This document shows, piece by piece, positions 23,586-30,465 of a DNA stretch of 64,000 nt (position 1 is the stretch's first letter; the number at the start of each line of letters is the position of its first letter). A model generated the notes under the pieces. It was not told the DNA's origin. It worked only from the letters and a program-made list of their open reading frames with translations, and searched no databases. Both the position numbers and the translations under genes were made by a program. The DNA lies in assembly GCF_020687045.1 (NCBI RefSeq), contig NZ_JAJEPW010000003.1, positions 1 through 64,000 on the forward strand, written 5' to 3'. This DNA comes from Vescimonas cirricatena. GTDB taxonomy: Bacteria > Bacillota > Clostridia > Oscillospirales > Oscillospiraceae.

Positions 23586-24194
23586 TTAATTCAGGCTGTC
23601 ACATAACTGCCGCCAACCGGCGTTGGTAAAATCAAGGACCGCCTGTAAGCAGGTAAGCATTCTGCTTTCCTCCATGTGCCGATCCAGCAGCTGACGGAAG
23701 TACCAGAACTGGGAGCCCATCAAAAGGCGGATCGCATCGGCATTTGGCGCTTTCCCATAGATATGTGAAAAGAATTCCACCGTTTGTTCCGCCTTTTGAT
23801 CCATTAGTTTATGCAGCACGGTTTCCATGGAGCTGCCATCGCTGCGGCAGAAAAACAAAGTACAGTCGTCACGATGTTCGGTCAGCAGCCGAAAATATAC
23901 TTGTTCCTCGACGTTGATGGCGTGGAGGATATCCTCCGGCTGCGCGCTGTACTTTGCTTTTTCGTATTCTTCAGCGATGGGCGCAAACAAGGCCTTCATC
24001 GTCTCAAAAAAATCCTGAAGCAGACTGGCAAACAACGCGTCTTTATTCTTGTGTCTTGTGTAGATCGCCCCCGTTGTGACGCCGGCCTTTTCAGCGATCT
24101 TATGCAGAGAGGCTTTCTGAAAGCCGTAAGCAAGAAATTCCGAATAAGCAGCCTGAATGATCCCATCATCCAGGGAATGATCCCTATTGGCCAT
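23586..24194 (-). CDS. TetR/AcrR-family regulator (tetR-2)
   Basis: A 202-residue protein with TetR helix-turn-helix ASLHKIAEKAGVTTGAIYTR and a variable C-terminal ligand domain. It is a paralog of tetR-1 (shared N-terminus RDHSLDDGIIQAAYSEF). The ATG at 24194 follows AGAGGAG by seven bases; the GTG at 24212 does not. It is the first gene of the transporter direction and has its own consensus promoter inside a 34-bp palindrome. It likely represses itself and may control the transporter by binding site 4. Confidence 0.93.
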   Translation of the reverse strand: MANRDHSLDDGIIQAAYSEFLAYGFQKASLHKIAEKAGVTTGAIYTRHKNKDALFASLLQDFFETMKALFAPIAEEYEKAKYSAQPEDILHAINVEEQVYFRLLTEHRDDCTLFFCRSDGSSMETVLHKLMDQKAEQTVEFFSHIYGKAPNADAIRLLMGSQFWYFRQLLDRHMEESRMLTCLQAVLDFTNAGWRQLCDSLN

Positions 24195-24216
24195 GTCTTC
24201 ACTCCTCTGCACCTAA

Positions 24217-24250
24217 ATAATAATGTCATTATCGATAATGACATTATTAT
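24217..24250. promoter_or_regulatory. 34-bp perfect palindrome, likely tetR-2 operator
   Basis: Two 16-base arms (24217-24232 and 24235-24250) are exact reverse complements around a central CG. Each arm holds AATGTCATT or its complement. The right arm contains most of the -10 hexamer of the tetR-2 promoter. This is the expected layout for TetR autorepression, possibly by two dimers. Confidence 0.8.
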
Positions 24251-24274
24251 AGCGTTCTTTTTGCTTCTTGTCAA
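24246..24274 (-). promoter_or_regulatory. promoter of tetR-2
   Basis: On the minus strand, TTGACA (24274-24269) and TATAAT (24251-24246) are exactly 17 bases apart. Confidence 0.9.
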
Positions 24275-24450
24275 TGCGAATTGCACACTGCTTTGCAAAA
24301 ACACACCTTGATAATGCTATTTGGCGAATATCCGCAAAAATCAGTTGTTGATGCTGCCGTAGAGTTCCCACCCACAGGCAATCGAGGCAGGACACATTTT
24401 TAGAATTGATGCAGATCAGCGTCCCCTTCCACATGGAAGGATCCCCACGG

Positions 24451-24472
24451 CGTGGGATGCCATAATCAAAGA
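24451..24472 (+). repeat. 22-bp direct repeat, right copy
   Basis: Matches 3707-3728 except for C in place of T at the eleventh base. The 364 bases between the tetR-2 promoter and the DUF6076-like gene hold this repeat, a CCTTCCA/TGGAAGG palindrome at 24425-24440, a long hairpin and a 19-codon ORF, and no larger gene. Confidence 0.75.
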
Positions 24473-24478
24473 TTACCG

Positions 24479-24516
24479 ACAGCCGCAGGCTATCGCACCG
24501 AATGGCCTGCGGCTGT
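24479..24516. repeat. hairpin with 12-bp stem
   Basis: ACAGCCGCAGGC (24479-24490) pairs perfectly with GCCTGCGGCTGT (24505-24516). No T run follows on either strand, so it is not a standard terminator; it may be a remnant of a mobile-element end. Confidence 0.55.
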
Positions 24517-24565
24517 TCCCGCGCTGACAAAGAAATCTCGTAAGGTCTCGAAACCAGGAGGTTTT

Positions 24566-24625
24566 ATGAAAAGGATCATCCTCTTTCCACTTTGCACATT
24601 CGCCACCATTAGGGCATTGGTTTAG
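24566..24625 (+). CDS. 19-codon ORF with a strong ribosome site
   Basis: MKRIILFPLCTFATIRALV, with CAGGAGG five bases before the ATG. It is hydrophobic and ends just before the convergent DUF6076-like gene. It may be a truncated gene start left at a recombination junction. No homology recognised. Confidence 0.3.
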   Translation: MKRIILFPLCTFATIRALV

Positions 24626-24638
24626 CGGCAGCTCTTTC

Positions 24639-25604
24639 TCACGACTCCTTCAGCCAGCGGGAGAAATCCTCCGGTGTGATCGTGCCGTTGTCGCAATCCT
24701 CTTTTTTCTTTCTGGCTTCCTCACTCCAGGCGTAAAATACGCTCTTGGTCAGCTTGCCGGCGTTGATGCGGGCGAAACGCTTTTTGTACTCTCTGCGATA
24801 TTCCTTGAACACCTCGTCGCCCTGCTTGCGCTGCGTCCATGTGTTGATGGCCCCGATTTCCCGGCAGGTGCGGCCCTTGCTGTCGCAGATCCGGTCGCAG
24901 TACTCCGTGCTGGCCTTGCCCGTCACAGCGAAGTAGCGCAGGCAGTTCTTGCATACCCGCATCCTCACCTCACGCTTCACGCACTCCCGTATATGGTGGT
25001 CGATGAGGTCATAGATGTCCTTGGGATATAGCACCTCGGCAAAGATCCGTCTGTCGATGACCTCGAAGTTGACAGGCTGTGGCTGGAACTGGAAAGTGTA
25101 CAACGTGTCGTTGCCCTCGGCGTTGTAGTAGGCTACCATCTTTTCAGATACGGATTTCTTCTCGCCGTCCATGTCCAGCGCATGTGCGATTAAACTGATG
25201 ATCTGTCGCTGCATGGTATCGATGTTGCTGTAAATGTGGCTGATTTTTTTATGGGGCAGCAGCCGAAGATACTCCTTGGGCGTGACGCGCTCCGCCGCTT
25301 TCAACCGCTCTGTCCAGTCCAGCCGCAGCAGCTCAAAATAGACGTGTCGGGATGCAAGCTCGTCCAGTCCTGCTGCTACGACCTGCAGGTCATCCTTGGC
25401 GCCGGACTGGTAAAAAGCCAGCAAGGCTTTGTCCATTTTCTTGGTGATGGCTTCCAGCTCCTGCGTATCCATATACAGCAGCTCCATCAGACTTTCCGGG
25501 AACGGAAAGTCTTTTTTTATGGTCTGCTCTCTATCCGCCGCATCGGTGTACTCGTAGTACTCCCTGCCGCCGTCAATGTAGGTTTTAAAAATATAGTCTG
25601 GCAT
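24639..25604 (-). CDS. DUF6076-like protein with zinc-ribbon-type cysteines
   Basis: A 321-residue protein resembling the DUF6076 proteins often found on Firmicutes integrative elements. A Cys-rich segment CKNCLRYFAVTGKASTEYCD, followed by RICDSKGRTC (about residues 220-250), could bind zinc, and a basic region with KRFARINAGKL follows. Function unknown. The ATG at 25604 lies eight bases from AAGGAG; the GTG at 25613 overlaps that site. It is part of the mobile backbone and is divergent from the recombinase remnant. Confidence 0.7.
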   Translation of the reverse strand: MPDYIFKTYIDGGREYYEYTDAADREQTIKKDFPFPESLMELLYMDTQELEAITKKMDKALLAFYQSGAKDDLQVVAAGLDELASRHVYFELLRLDWTERLKAAERVTPKEYLRLLPHKKISHIYSNIDTMQRQIISLIAHALDMDGEKKSVSEKMVAYYNAEGNDTLYTFQFQPQPVNFEVIDRRIFAEVLYPKDIYDLIDHHIRECVKREVRMRVCKNCLRYFAVTGKASTEYCDRICDSKGRTCREIGAINTWTQRKQGDEVFKEYRREYKKRFARINAGKLTKSVFYAWSEEARKKKEDCDNGTITPEDFSRWLKES

Positions 25605-25633
25605 AATGTGCACTCCTTAAATTAGACTAATGA

Positions 25634-25662
25634 AATATACTGCCTTCGCTAAGACTTGACAA
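25634..25662 (-). promoter_or_regulatory. promoter of the DUF6076-like gene
   Basis: Minus strand TTGTCA (25662-25657) and TATATT (25639-25634) with 17 bases between. Its -35 overlaps the -35 of the plus-strand promoter. Confidence 0.7.
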
Positions 25663-25684
25663 TAGGGTGTTGACATGGTATAGT
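25656..25684 (+). promoter_or_regulatory. divergent plus-strand promoter
   Basis: TTGACA (25656-25661) and TATAGT (25679-25684) with 17 bases between, pointing at the recombinase remnant. It probably once drove an element gene that has been deleted. Confidence 0.7.
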
Positions 25685-25739
25685 ATGCTCAAAAGTGGAC
25701 ACAGAAAACATCTTTTATAAAATAAGTCTAATCCATTAA

Positions 25740-26306
25740 GGCGGATATGTCAACCGTTTCATTGGCCATGTCTCCGCCAAGACCACGCTGAACATCTACA
25801 CCCACATCACAAACGAGATGCAGGAAAATGCCGCGGCAAGTATCGACCGTGGCATCGCAAAGGCAGAAGCATCCGAGCAAAAAGCGGAGACTGCACCGAA
25901 AGCGCAGACGTTTGAGCCGTACACACCGCCCCGCCGCAGACCCGGCACAGGGTACATCAAACAGATTAAAGAGGACTTATGGGAGGGGCGCTACTCTCCC
26001 GTCTGGCCAGATGGGAAGAAGCACTCCCGCAATGTGTATGGCCACACGAAGGAGGAATGCGAGGAAAAGTTGGCGAAGCTGATCCTGCAAATGAAAGCGG
26101 AGATCGCCGCCCTGCGGAATGGGACGGCTGCGGAGTATCCAGACGGTGTCAGTCCCAAGAAAAAGCAGCTGGCGGAGTACCTGCGCAAGAACCCCGGCGT
26201 GAGCAATAAAAGCTATATCGCACGGGAAACAGGCATGGACCGCACCACGGTACAGAAATACTTTGACGAGGTCAGAGCAGAACTTGCCGAACCGGCAAAC
26301 ACATAA
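25740..26306 (+). pseudogene. 5'-truncated tyrosine recombinase (integrase)
   Basis: The frame opens right after a stop at 25737 and reads FIGHVSAKTTLNIYTHITNE, which is the last conserved box of tyrosine recombinases with the GH pair and the nucleophile Tyr (NIYTH). The rest (GYIKQIKEDLWEGRYSPVWP, then a charged helix and the helix-turn-helix-like NKSYIARETGMDRTTVQKYF) is a C-terminal extension. The core-binding domain and the first two catalytic Arg boxes are missing. An ATG at 25818 could start a 162-residue product, but I see no ribosome site. It lies 138 bases from the island tRNA, the usual integrase position. Confidence 0.8.
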
Positions 26307-26406
26307 AACGAAAATCCGCAGGTGGTGAGGGGCTGCTACTCACCGCCTGCGGATTCCAAGAGTGGTCAGGATTTTCTGCCGTCTGTGGTATAATTGTGGT
26401 CAAACG

Positions 26407-26437
26407 AAAAATCACCGCCGAATTGGCGGTGATTTTT
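26407..26437 (-). terminator. terminator of tRNA-Ala(CGC)
   Basis: Perfect 13-bp stem (AAAAATCACCGCC with GGCGGTGATTTTT), loop GAATT, seven bases past the tRNA CCA end; the minus strand ends in a T run. Confidence 0.9.
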
Positions 26438-26444
26438 CTCGAAA

Positions 26445-26520
26445 TGGTGGACCCAAAGGGATTCGAACCCTCGACCTCTCGGATGCGAACCGAACGCTCT
26501 CCCAGCTGAGCTATGGGCCC
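26445..26520 (-). tRNA. tRNA-Ala(CGC), intact, carried by the island
   Basis: 76 bases including encoded CCA. Acceptor GGGCCCA pairs with TGGGTCC (one G-U). The D arm is GCTCAGCTGGGAGAGC, the anticodon stem TTCGG/CCGAG with loop TTCGCAT (anticodon CGC), and the T arm GAGGG-TTCGAAT-CCCTT. It lies inside the island borders with its 3' end facing the cargo, and supplies the isoacceptor whose resident gene was split by the insertion. Confidence 0.93.
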
Positions 26521-26649
26521 ATATCGCCGCTTTTTGCGGGGTTTTCGCAACAAAAAGCAGATTTTCAAGTTTTTCGATTTTAGAAGATTTCAGAGGAAAT
26601 TCTCTCCGAAATCATGGGCTGAAACTCGCAGGTCGATGTGCAGCCATAG

Positions 26650-26689
26650 GGATGCGAACCGAACGCTCTCCCAGCTGAGCTACAAGCCC
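26650..26689 (-). pseudogene. 5' half of the resident tRNA-Ala(CGC), right island junction
   Basis: Minus strand GGGCTTG, then TA, a D arm identical to the intact tRNA, and TTCGG-TTCGCAT-CC. After that the sequence leaves tRNA (no 3' anticodon stem, no T loop). GGGCTTG pairs with CAGGTCC at 3429-3437, so the two halves are one gene. The 130 bases between this half and the intact tRNA are island sequence without a gene. Confidence 0.85.
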
Positions 26690-26867
26690 ATATGAACAGG
26701 GCAGTACACCCTGCTCATCTATTATACACATTTCCCGGCGGATTGCAAGCATTTTCTTCCCCGGCGGGCAAAAATCCGGTTCCGGCGGCGGGGCGGGAGC
26801 CGATTGTAAAGCCTTCTGATTTGTGATAAAATGCATGCCGGACCATAAAAGACAAAGGAGGCGCGCC

Positions 26868-29135
26868 ATGGACCGGGAAGCCTTTGACCGGAAATATGCC
26901 GCCCGGCTGAACCGCCAGCAGCAGGAGGCGGTGCACGCCGTGGAGGGCCCTGTGCTGCTGCTGGCGGTGCCCGGCAGCGGGAAAACCACCGTGCTGGTGA
27001 CCCGCCTGGGTTATATGCTGTGCTGCTGCGGCATTGCGCCGGACCAGATCCTCACCATGACCTATACCCGGGCCGCCGCCGGGGAGATGAAGCAGCGCTT
27101 TGCCGCCCTGTTCGGCCAGGACTGCCCCCATCCCCCGGAGATCCGCACCATCAACGGCGTGTCCTCCAAGATCATCGCCTACTATGCCCAAAATTGCGGC
27201 AAAAGGCCGCCCTTCATCCTGGCGGAGGACGAGAGCGCCCTGGCGAAGCTGGTTTCGGACCTGTACCGGGACCTGTGCGGCGAGTACCCCACCCAGAGCG
27301 TGGTGAAGGAGCTGCGCAAGAGCATCGCCTATGCCAAGAACATGATGCTGCCGGAGGAGCGGCTGGGGGAGCTGGACACCGGCTTCGAGAAATTCCCGGA
27401 GCTGTACCGGGAATACGGCAAGGCCCTGCGGGACAATGAATGGATGGACTATGACGACCAGATGGTGTACGCCAAAAAAATTCTGGAGCTCCACGAGGAT
27501 GTGCGGACCTATTTTCAGAACCGCTTCCCCTATATCTGCGTGGACGAGTCCCAGGACACCTCCCGGATCCAGCACGCCATCATCCGCCTGCTGGCCGGGA
27601 AAAGCGGCAATATCTTCATGGTAGGCGACGAGGACCAGAGCATCTATGGCTTCCGGGCCGCCTATCCGGATGCCCTGATGCAGTTTGAACAGACCTATCC
27701 CGGGGCCCGGGTGCTGCTGATGGAGGAAAACTACCGCTCCACGCCGGAAATTCTCCGGGCGGCGGACGCCTTCATCCGGAAAAATCACCACCGCCGCCCC
27801 AAGACCATCCACCCCACCCGGGCCTCCGGCGCTGCCGTCCGGGTGATCTACGCCATGGACCGGGCCGACCAGTACCCCTGGCTGGTGAATATGGCGGCCA
27901 GCGTCCGGGAGGAGACGGCGGTGCTTTACCGCAACAACGACAGCGCCCTGCCGCTGATCGACCTGCTGGACCGGGGCGGGATACCCTATCGCTGCCGCCG
28001 GATGGACGACGCCTTTTTCACCCACCGGATCGTGGCGGACATCCGGGACATCATCGCCCTGGCCCATGACCAGACGGACGCGGAGACCTTCCTGCGAATT
28101 TACTACAAGGTCGGCGGCGGAATTTCCAAAAAGGCGGCGGAGTATGCCTGCCAGAAAAGCCGGGCCACCGGAGGCTCCATCCTTCGGGAGCTGCTGGGCT
28201 TTCCGCAGCTGTCCCAATACGGCAGGGACAGCGCCGCTGCCCTGCTGACCATGCTGCCCATGCTTTTGCAGGACACTGCCGTCCAGGGCCTGAGCCGCAT
28301 CTGGGACGGCCTGCGCTACCGGGACTATGCGGAGCGCCAGAAGCTGGACGGCGGCAAATATGAAATTCTCTGCCTGCTGGCCCGGCAGGAGACCGGGCTG
28401 GAGGGGCTGTGCCGCCGCCTGGACGAGCTGCAGGCCCTGGTGTCGGCTCCCTCCCTGCCCTGCGGCGGGGGACTGATCCTGTCCACCGTCCACTCCAGCA
28501 AGGGCCTGGAGTACGACACGGTGTATCTGCTGGACGTGCTGGACGGCATCCTTCCGGCGGTGACGGAGCCGAAGGACGCCGGGCAGCAGGACCAGTATCA
28601 GGAGGAGCGGCGGCTGTTCTATGTGGCCGTGACCCGGGCCCGGAACCGGCTGTATCTGTTCGCCTGCCGGAATCGGGAGTCCGCCTTTGCCGACGAGCTG
28701 CGCCGGGGGCTGCCCCGGGAATACATCGGGCCGGAGGACGTGTTCGCCTCCCTGAATACGGAGCCGTGCGGAAAGCACTATCGCCACGCCGAAAAGGGCG
28801 GCGGCGTGATCCGGGCCTGCTGCCGGGGGCAGTGCATGGTGGCCTATGCCTCCGGCGAGACGGAGTTCCTGACCCTGGGCCAGATGGTGGACCGGCGGGC
28901 CGTGGCCTGGAGGGCCCCGGACCGGCCGGCTCCGGCGGCATTGCCCCGGGAGCAGGCGGCGCTGCCGCCGTCCGGGGTCCGTCCCGGGCAGAGAGCCGTC
29001 CACAGGGTTTTCGGACCGGGAACCGTGTTGTCCTTCCGGGACCCCATCGTGGAGATACGCTTTCCTGCCAAGGGGGACAAGAAATTCGTCCTGTCCGACT
29101 CGGTGCAGCGGGGACTGCTGCGCCTTGAGGAGTGA
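26868..29135 (+). CDS. UvrD/PcrA-like superfamily 1 DNA helicase
   Basis: A 755-residue ATP-dependent 3'-5' helicase. The Q motif is LNRQQQEAV, motif I AVPGSGKTT near residue 44, motif II CVDESQD, motif III VGDEDQSIYGFRAA, motif V TVHSSKGLEYDTVYLL and motif VI FYVAVTRARNRLYL. The C-terminus ends in a tudor-like module (VHRVFGPGTVLSFRDPIVEI), as in PcrA/UvrD. The usual E-F-D of the motif II region is kept as DES. AAGGAGG precedes the ATG at 26868. First chromosomal gene right of the island; probably DNA repair. Confidence 0.93.
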   Translation: MDREAFDRKYAARLNRQQQEAVHAVEGPVLLLAVPGSGKTTVLVTRLGYMLCCCGIAPDQILTMTYTRAAAGEMKQRFAALFGQDCPHPPEIRTINGVSSKIIAYYAQNCGKRPPFILAEDESALAKLVSDLYRDLCGEYPTQSVVKELRKSIAYAKNMMLPEERLGELDTGFEKFPELYREYGKALRDNEWMDYDDQMVYAKKILELHEDVRTYFQNRFPYICVDESQDTSRIQHAIIRLLAGKSGNIFMVGDEDQSIYGFRAAYPDALMQFEQTYPGARVLLMEENYRSTPEILRAADAFIRKNHHRRPKTIHPTRASGAAVRVIYAMDRADQYPWLVNMAASVREETAVLYRNNDSALPLIDLLDRGGIPYRCRRMDDAFFTHRIVADIRDIIALAHDQTDAETFLRIYYKVGGGISKKAAEYACQKSRATGGSILRELLGFPQLSQYGRDSAAALLTMLPMLLQDTAVQGLSRIWDGLRYRDYAERQKLDGGKYEILCLLARQETGLEGLCRRLDELQALVSAPSLPCGGGLILSTVHSSKGLEYDTVYLLDVLDGILPAVTEPKDAGQQDQYQEERRLFYVAVTRARNRLYLFACRNRESAFADELRRGLPREYIGPEDVFASLNTEPCGKHYRHAEKGGGVIRACCRGQCMVAYASGETEFLTLGQMVDRRAVAWRAPDRPAPAALPREQAALPPSGVRPGQRAVHRVFGPGTVLSFRDPIVEIRFPAKGDKKFVLSDSVQRGLLRLEE

Positions 29136-29272
29136 GGGAGTGCCGGCATTTTTCCAGATTCAGGAAATCCCTGCATGATACTGTTCGCTATGGGGAAACA
29201 TAAACAGTGAAAAAAGTAGATATGTCAGGGACGTTGTATAAGGAAATTGTATGACACATTCGCCGAAATGTG

Positions 29273-29300
29273 TTGCATTTTTTGGGGCGTGTATTATAAT
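29273..29300 (+). promoter_or_regulatory. promoter of the V-type ATPase operon
   Basis: TTGCAT (29273-29278) and TATAAT (29295-29300) with 16 bases between, 54 bases before the first ATPase gene. The 218-base spacer after the helicase holds nothing else that I recognise. Confidence 0.75.
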
Positions 29301-29353
29301 ATGGACATACCCGCAGTTCTATCAGGCAAATACAGACAAGAAGGTGATCAATT

Positions 29354-29914
29354 ATGGAACTTCAGATTCAGGATCTTGTTTCTTCCATCAAAAAGGACGG
29401 CATCGACAGCGCAAATCAGCAGGCCGCCGCGATCCTGGCCGACGCCCGGAAGCAGGCGGACGCCATCATCGCCGACGCAAAGAGTCAGGCGGATAAGCTG
29501 CGGGACGACGCCAAGGCCGAGATCGAGGTGTTCAAAAACAGCGCCCAGCTCAGCGCCCAGCAGGCCAAGCGGGACGCAGTCCTGGCCTTCCGGCAGGAGG
29601 TGCAGCAGGAGTTTGAGAAAATCCTGGCCGCCGACGTGGGCAAGGCTCTGGACCAGCAGACGCTGGCCAAGCTCATCCAGGCAGCCCTCCAGGGAGAGGA
29701 CGTTTCCGGCTACGCCGTGGAGGTGGGTCAGGTGACGGACGGCATCCGCCAGCAGCTGGCCCAGGAGCTGAAAAACGGCCTGGAGCTCCGCCCCTCCAAG
29801 AAGGTGGGCGCAGGCTTCCGGCTGGCCGCCAAGGACCGCTCCGGCTATTTTGACTGCTCCGACCAGGAGATCGCGGAGATGCTCATGCCCTTCTTCCGGG
29901 ATATGCACCTGTAA
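29354..29914 (+). CDS. atpE: V-type ATPase subunit E
   Basis: A 186-residue peripheral stalk subunit. A long N-terminal coiled coil (ILADARKQADAIIADAKSQA, onward to about residue 75) is followed by the globular C-terminal domain that clasps subunits A and B. It is the first gene of a seven-gene operon. The operon has no separate small stalk subunit, so this protein may be the only peripheral-stalk component. Confidence 0.85.
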   Translation: MELQIQDLVSSIKKDGIDSANQQAAAILADARKQADAIIADAKSQADKLRDDAKAEIEVFKNSAQLSAQQAKRDAVLAFRQEVQQEFEKILAADVGKALDQQTLAKLIQAALQGEDVSGYAVEVGQVTDGIRQQLAQELKNGLELRPSKKVGAGFRLAAKDRSGYFDCSDQEIAEMLMPFFRDMHL

Positions 29915-29925
29915 GGGGGCGGCCT

Positions 29926-30447
29926 ATGGCTTCCTATTACTATCTCATCTCCAGCCTGCCCATGCTCCGGACCCAGGGCGAGCCTCCCATGGACTACGCC
30001 GCGTTTCTGGCCATGTGCCGCTCGGCGGTCAGCGCCGGGGTATACCGGACGCTGGAGGAGCTGACGGTGGACTCGGACAAGGGGCCGCTGCTGTCGGAGT
30101 GGGCCGGGTTTTACAAGGCCCTGTGCCGGGAGCTGACCTATCAGCGGAATGTGAAGCTGGGACGGCCCTGCGCCGTGCCCTCCGACCGGGACGCTGGCAT
30201 TGTCCAGACGGTGACGGCGGCGGTGAACGCCGAAAATCCCCTGGAGGGGGAGCGGCTGCTGCTGGACCTGGAATTCCGCCGCCTGGACGGCATGATCGGC
30301 CTGCACAACTTCGATGACCACGCCCTGTACGGCTACGCCATGAAGCTGCAGCTGCTGGAGCGGCAGCGGACCTTCCGGTATGAGTCCGGCAAGCGGGCCT
30401 TCGACGGCCTGATGCAGAGCATCCGCCAGCAGGTTTCCAGCCTATAA
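29926..30447 (+). CDS. DUF2764-type V-ATPase-associated protein
   Basis: A 173-residue protein starting ASYYYLISSLPMLRTQGEPP. This is the N-terminal signature of DUF2764 proteins found between subunits E and A in V/A-ATPase operons of Bacteroidetes, Spirochaetes and Chlamydiae. It contains LEFRRLDGMIGLHNFDDHAL followed by a helical C-terminus. By position and helical character it may take the place of subunit C (central rotor connector), as proposed from operon order; this is not proven. It is shorter than the Bacteroidetes members. Confidence 0.65.
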   Translation: MASYYYLISSLPMLRTQGEPPMDYAAFLAMCRSAVSAGVYRTLEELTVDSDKGPLLSEWAGFYKALCRELTYQRNVKLGRPCAVPSDRDAGIVQTVTAAVNAENPLEGERLLLDLEFRRLDGMIGLHNFDDHALYGYAMKLQLLERQRTFRYESGKRAFDGLMQSIRQQVSSL

Positions 30448-30465
30448 CGAAACAGGAGAATCAAA

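Larger units (their letters stand above)
3475..26649. mobile_element. 23-kb genomic island inserted in the tRNA-Ala(CGC) anticodon loop
   Basis: The borders are the 10-bp core GGATGCGAAC at 3465-3474 and 26650-26659, which joins the two halves of the resident tRNA gene. Inside are an intact tRNA-Ala(CGC), a tyrosine-recombinase C-terminal remnant next to the right border, a DUF6076-like gene, and cargo with visibly lower GC and more A/T-ending codons than the flanks. Tyrosine recombinases of one subfamily are known to cross over at tRNA anticodon loops. With the integrase truncated and no conjugation genes, the island is probably immobile now. Confidence 0.85.

Noticed and set aside
26362..26583. 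Open frame reading GGPKGIRTLDLSDANRTLSQ across the tRNA
   Set aside because: This is the well-known spurious translation of a tRNA-Ala gene on the opposite strand.
26650..26689. A second functional tRNA-Ala
   Set aside because: Only the 5' 40 bases are tRNA; the 3' anticodon stem and T arm are missing at this locus.
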